A stretch of 64,000 bases of DNA from Vaginella massiliensis. Lineage in GTDB: Bacteria; Bacteroidota; Bacteroidia; Flavobacteriales; Weeksellaceae. The stretch lies in assembly GCF_900089075.1 (NCBI RefSeq), contig NZ_LT593745.1, forward strand, positions 124,001-188,000. The letters are read 5' to 3'. The position numbers and the translations under genes are program-made. The notes under the pieces were generated by a model that did not search any database, was not told the origin of the DNA, and was given only the letters and a program-made list of their open reading frames with translations. Below, one piece after another: positions 61,672 to 64,000 of this stretch; within the stretch, counting starts at the first letter, position 1; the number at the start of each line of letters is the position of its first letter.

Positions 61672-63129
61672 CTATCCTACCGAACCTTCTAACGAAATTT
61701 CTAATAATTTTTTTGCTTCCACTGCGAACTCCATCGGGAGTTTGTCCAACACTTCTCTCGAGAATCCGTTCACGATAAGCGCAATTGCCTTTTCGGTATC
61801 GATACCGCGTTGATTGCAATAGAACAATTGGTCTTCTCCAATTTTTGAGGTGGTTGCTTCGTGCTCTAATTGTGCGGTTTTGTTTTCTATCTCGATATAA
61901 GGAAACGTATGCGCTCCACACTGATTTCCCATCAACAATGAATCACACTGTGAGAAATTACGTGCGCCTTCTGCTCCTTTCATCACTTTTACCAATCCAC
62001 GATAGGAGTTTTGCGATTTACCGGCCGAAATCCCTTTTGAGATGATGGTGGATTTGGTATTTTTCCCGATATGAATCATTTTGGTTCCAGTATCGGCTTG
62101 TTGGTAATTGTTGGTTACTGCAATCGAATAGAATTCTCCTACCGAATTGTCACCCTTTAAGATGCACGAAGGATATTTCCAAGTAACGGCCGATCCGGTT
62201 TCTACCTGCGTCCAAGATACTTTTGCATTTTGCTCACACACGGCACGCTTGGTTACAAAATTGTATACACCGCCTTTCCCTTCACTATCACCAGGATACC
62301 AGTTCTGCACGGTAGAATATTTGATTTCTGCGTCATCCATGACCAACAATTCTACCACAGCAGCATGCAATTGATTTTCGTCTCGCATTGGAGCTGTACA
62401 GCCTTCTAGATACGAAACATAAGATCCTTCATCTGCAATCAATAAAGTTCGCTCAAATTGCCCTGTTCCAGCCGAATTGATTCGGAAATAGGTTGACAAT
62501 TCCATTGGGCAACGAACGCCTTTGGGAATATAACAAAACGATCCGTCTGAGAATACCGCAGAATTCAGAGCGGCATAGAAATTATCGGTCATCGGAACGA
62601 CTTTCCCGATGTATTTTCTTACCAATTCTGGATGTTCTTGTATCGCTTCTGAAATCGAGCAGAAGATAATTCCTTTCTCTGCTAAAGTTTCACGAAATGT
62701 AGTTTTCACCGAAATCGAGTCGATAACAGCGTCTACAGCAACGCCAGTCAGTCGTTTTTGCTCGTCTAACGAAATACCCAGTTTTTCAAAGGTTTTCAAC
62801 AATTCTGGATCGACCTCGTCTAGACTTGCCAACTCTTTCTTTGCTTTGGGAGCGGCATAATATCGAATTGCCTGAAAATCGGGTTTCTCGTATTCTACAT
62901 TTGCCCAGTCTGGCTCTTCCATCTTCTCCCACGCTCTGAAAGCTTCTAAGCGCCAATTCAGCATCCATTCTGGTTCTCCTTTCTTTTCAGAGATGAGACG
63001 AACAACTTCTTCATTGAGTCCGATCGGAAAATCTTCGTATTCGATATCGGTTTCCCATCCAAACTCATATTCTTTTTGTTTGGATAGATCTTCGCGTAAG
63101 TCGTCTTCTGTATATTTTGTATTGCTCAT
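61672..63129 (-). CDS. sufB: Fe-S cluster assembly protein SufB
   Basis: A 485-residue scaffold of the SufBCD complex, where new Fe-S clusters form. Family blocks are [24 protein letters not shown], the long beta-helix with [41 protein letters not shown], and [51 protein letters not shown]. The Cys residues of the core are present. It starts 17 bases after sufA. Confidence 0.97.
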   Translation of the reverse strand: MSNTKYTEDDLREDLSKQKEYEFGWETDIEYEDFPIGLNEEVVRLISEKKGEPEWMLNWRLEAFRAWEKMEEPDWANVEYEKPDFQAIRYYAAPKAKKELASLDEVDPELLKTFEKLGISLDEQKRLTGVAVDAVIDSISVKTTFRETLAEKGIIFCSISEAIQEHPELVRKYIGKVVPMTDNFYAALNSAVFSDGSFCYIPKGVRCPMELSTYFRINSAGTGQFERTLLIADEGSYVSYLEGCTAPMRDENQLHAAVVELLVMDDAEIKYSTVQNWYPGDSEGKGGVYNFVTKRAVCEQNAKVSWTQVETGSAVTWKYPSCILKGDNSVGEFYSIAVTNNYQQADTGTKMIHIGKNTKSTIISKGISAGKSQNSYRGLVKVMKGAEGARNFSQCDSLLMGNQCGAHTFPYIEIENKTAQLEHEATTSKIGEDQLFYCNQRGIDTEKAIALIVNGFSREVLDKLPMEFAVEAKKLLEISLEGSVG

Positions 63130-63146
63130 TTTTAATCAAATTTTTA

Positions 63147-63476
63147 TTATACGGCAAAACTTTCGCCGCAACCACATGTTCTAGAAGCATTCGGATTGTT
63201 GAACACGAATCCTTTCCCGTTCAATCCACCAGAATACTCCAAGGTCATCCCTACCAAATACAAAAACGATTTTTTGTCTACGGCAATGCGAACGCCGTTG
63301 TCTTCGAAAACCTTATCGTCTTCTTTCAATTCTTTGTCAAAAGAAAGGTTATACGACAATCCAGAACAACCTCCACTGGTCACCCCTACGCGAACGTAAG
63401 TTTCTGCCAATGTTGTGTTTTCTTCTTGTAGTAAGGATATTATTTTGTTTTTTGCTTCTTCTGTAACTTTAACCAT
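63147..63476 (-). CDS. sufA: A-type Fe-S carrier (SufA/IscA/ErpA)
   Basis: A 109-residue carrier that passes Fe-S clusters to target proteins. The three cluster Cys residues are visible in GVTSGGCSGLSYNL and RTCGCGESFAV. It is the first gene of the suf operon sufA-B-C-D-S. A -7-like TATCTTTG (63500-63507, minus strand) lies 24 bases upstream, without a clear -33 box. Which subfamily it belongs to is not decided by sequence alone. Confidence 0.93.
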   Translation of the reverse strand: MVKVTEEAKNKIISLLQEENTTLAETYVRVGVTSGGCSGLSYNLSFDKELKEDDKVFEDNGVRIAVDKKSFLYLVGMTLEYSGGLNGKGFVFNNPNASRTCGCGESFAV

Positions 63477-63574
63477 GTTTAATTTAGATTAATTCTATGC
63501 AAAGATACAGCTTATAAACGATTAATTGTATCGACTTCTATAAATAATATCAATTGTTTAACTTATAAAATCGA

Positions 63575-64000
63575 TTATTGAAATCCGAGTTGTTTACGAA
63601 CTCTTTTCAGTACTTCTTGTGCTACATTGCGTGCTCTTGATGCTCCGTTTTCTAAAAAAGCATCCAAGCTTGCTTTGTCGTTGATCAAGGTATTGAATTT
63701 TGTTCTTGGTTCGGCATATTTTTCTAAAATCAATTCGTACAATGCTTGCTTTGCATGGCCATAACCATACCCTCCGTTGAGATAATTCTGACGCATTTGC
63801 TCGGTCTGTTCTGCTGTTGCCAACAGTTTGTACAGCGCAAACACATGATCTGTATCCGGATTTTTCGGATCTTCTAATGGCGTAGAATCTGTCGTGATCG
63901 ACATAATCTGTTTGCGCAACTCTTTTTCGGGTAAAAAAATGTTGATGAAATTGTTACGAGACTTCGACATTTTATTCCCATCTGTACCTGGAACCAACAT
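63575..64000 (-). CDS. trpS: Tryptophanyl-tRNA synthetase, C-terminal part (5' end outside the window)
   Basis: The last 141 residues of a class I synthetase that charges tRNA-Trp. The visible part begins MLVPGTDGNKMSKSRNNFINIF, with the KMSKS ATP-binding loop that closes the active site, so the upstream ATG at the window edge is internal. The C-terminal helical domain (SITTDSTPLEDPKNPDTDHVFALYKLL) is typical. The gene is leftward and 98 bases precede sufA. Confidence 0.93.
   Translation of the reverse strand: MLVPGTDGNKMSKSRNNFINIFLPEKELRKQIMSITTDSTPLEDPKNPDTDHVFALYKLLATAEQTEQMRQNYLNGGYGYGHAKQALYELILEKYAEPRTKFNTLINDKASLDAFLENGASRARNVAQEVLKRVRKQLGFQ

Noticed and set aside
61610-61921. Frame of 103 codons at the 3' end of sufB
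   Set aside because: It is an alternative frame of sufB; Arg/Ser-rich shadow translation.

Overview
The window is a chromosomal segment of a Bacteroidota bacterium, most likely a Flavobacteriales member (Weeksellaceae-like). The evidence is a secreted protein with a type IX secretion C-terminal domain, promoter elements of the TTG-N16-23-TAnnTTTG kind, little use of Shine-Dalgarno sites, AT-rich spacers, an ExbB-ExbD-ExbD-TonB operon, the rpsF-rpsR-rplI order and a large arginine/carbamoyl-phosphate cluster. The species cannot be fixed from sequence alone. I found no rRNA gene, tRNA gene or CRISPR array. Nearly all of the window is ordinary core genome.

Layout. 1-3.1 kb: partial pirin, GNAT, DNA-3-methyladenine glycosylase I and glutamate dehydrogenase. 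3.3-8.5 kb: a leftward redox module (ankyrin protein, DUF2271 protein, PepSY-flavodoxin-FNR reductase, ApbE) that looks like an extracytosolic flavinylation and electron-transfer system. 8.8-10.8 kb: glyS and a small holin-like membrane protein. 11.0-11.5 kb: an internally deleted IS1182-type element. 11.5-20.9 kb: OmpA lipoprotein, LysM/BON protein, asparaginase, MFS exporter, TatD hydrolase, TcdA, TPR proteins and an ankyrin lipoprotein. 20.9-32.3 kb: the arginine and carbamoyl-phosphate region. Leftward run argR-argG-argC-(four-helix-bundle cassette)-argD-carA-carB, with a GNAT gene just upstream of argR. Rightward run argB-argE. ARG-box-like operators sit at the argR promoter and in the argB spacer. 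32.3-34.0 kb: a full-length IS1182-type element directly after argE. 34.1-37.1 kb: leftward exbB-exbD-exbD-tonB. 37.4-44.4 kb: topB, WYL regulator, an amidase-like exported protein, DUF3817, Ca2+/H+ antiporter and rpsF-rpsR-rplI. 44.6-54.2 kb: a small-RNA candidate, aminopeptidase P, a VIT/VWA-OmpA protein, a cupin-like oxygenase, an NhaC antiporter, mnmA and htpG. 54.3-58.1 kb: T9SS cargo protein, unknown exported protein, deoxynucleoside kinase and EamA transporter. 58.1-63.5 kb: leftward sufA-B-C-D-S. The 3' part of trpS closes the window.

How the parts connect. The arginine region makes ornithine, citrulline precursors and carbamoyl phosphate under apparent ArgR control. argF and argH are not in the window, and the IS occupies the place after argE where argH often sits in relatives. 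Both IS copies lie between convergent transcription units and carry terminator hairpins at both ends, so they insulate their neighbours. The most interesting points are the ApbE/PepSY/DUF2271 module with a flavinylation-like motif, the four-helix-bundle gene framed by inverted repeats inside the arg operon, the two IS derivatives, a promoter-to-terminator small-RNA candidate before aminopeptidase P, a 24-codon leader ORF and a VIT-VWA-TSP3-OmpA fusion. I do not see a clearly new defence or mobile system.
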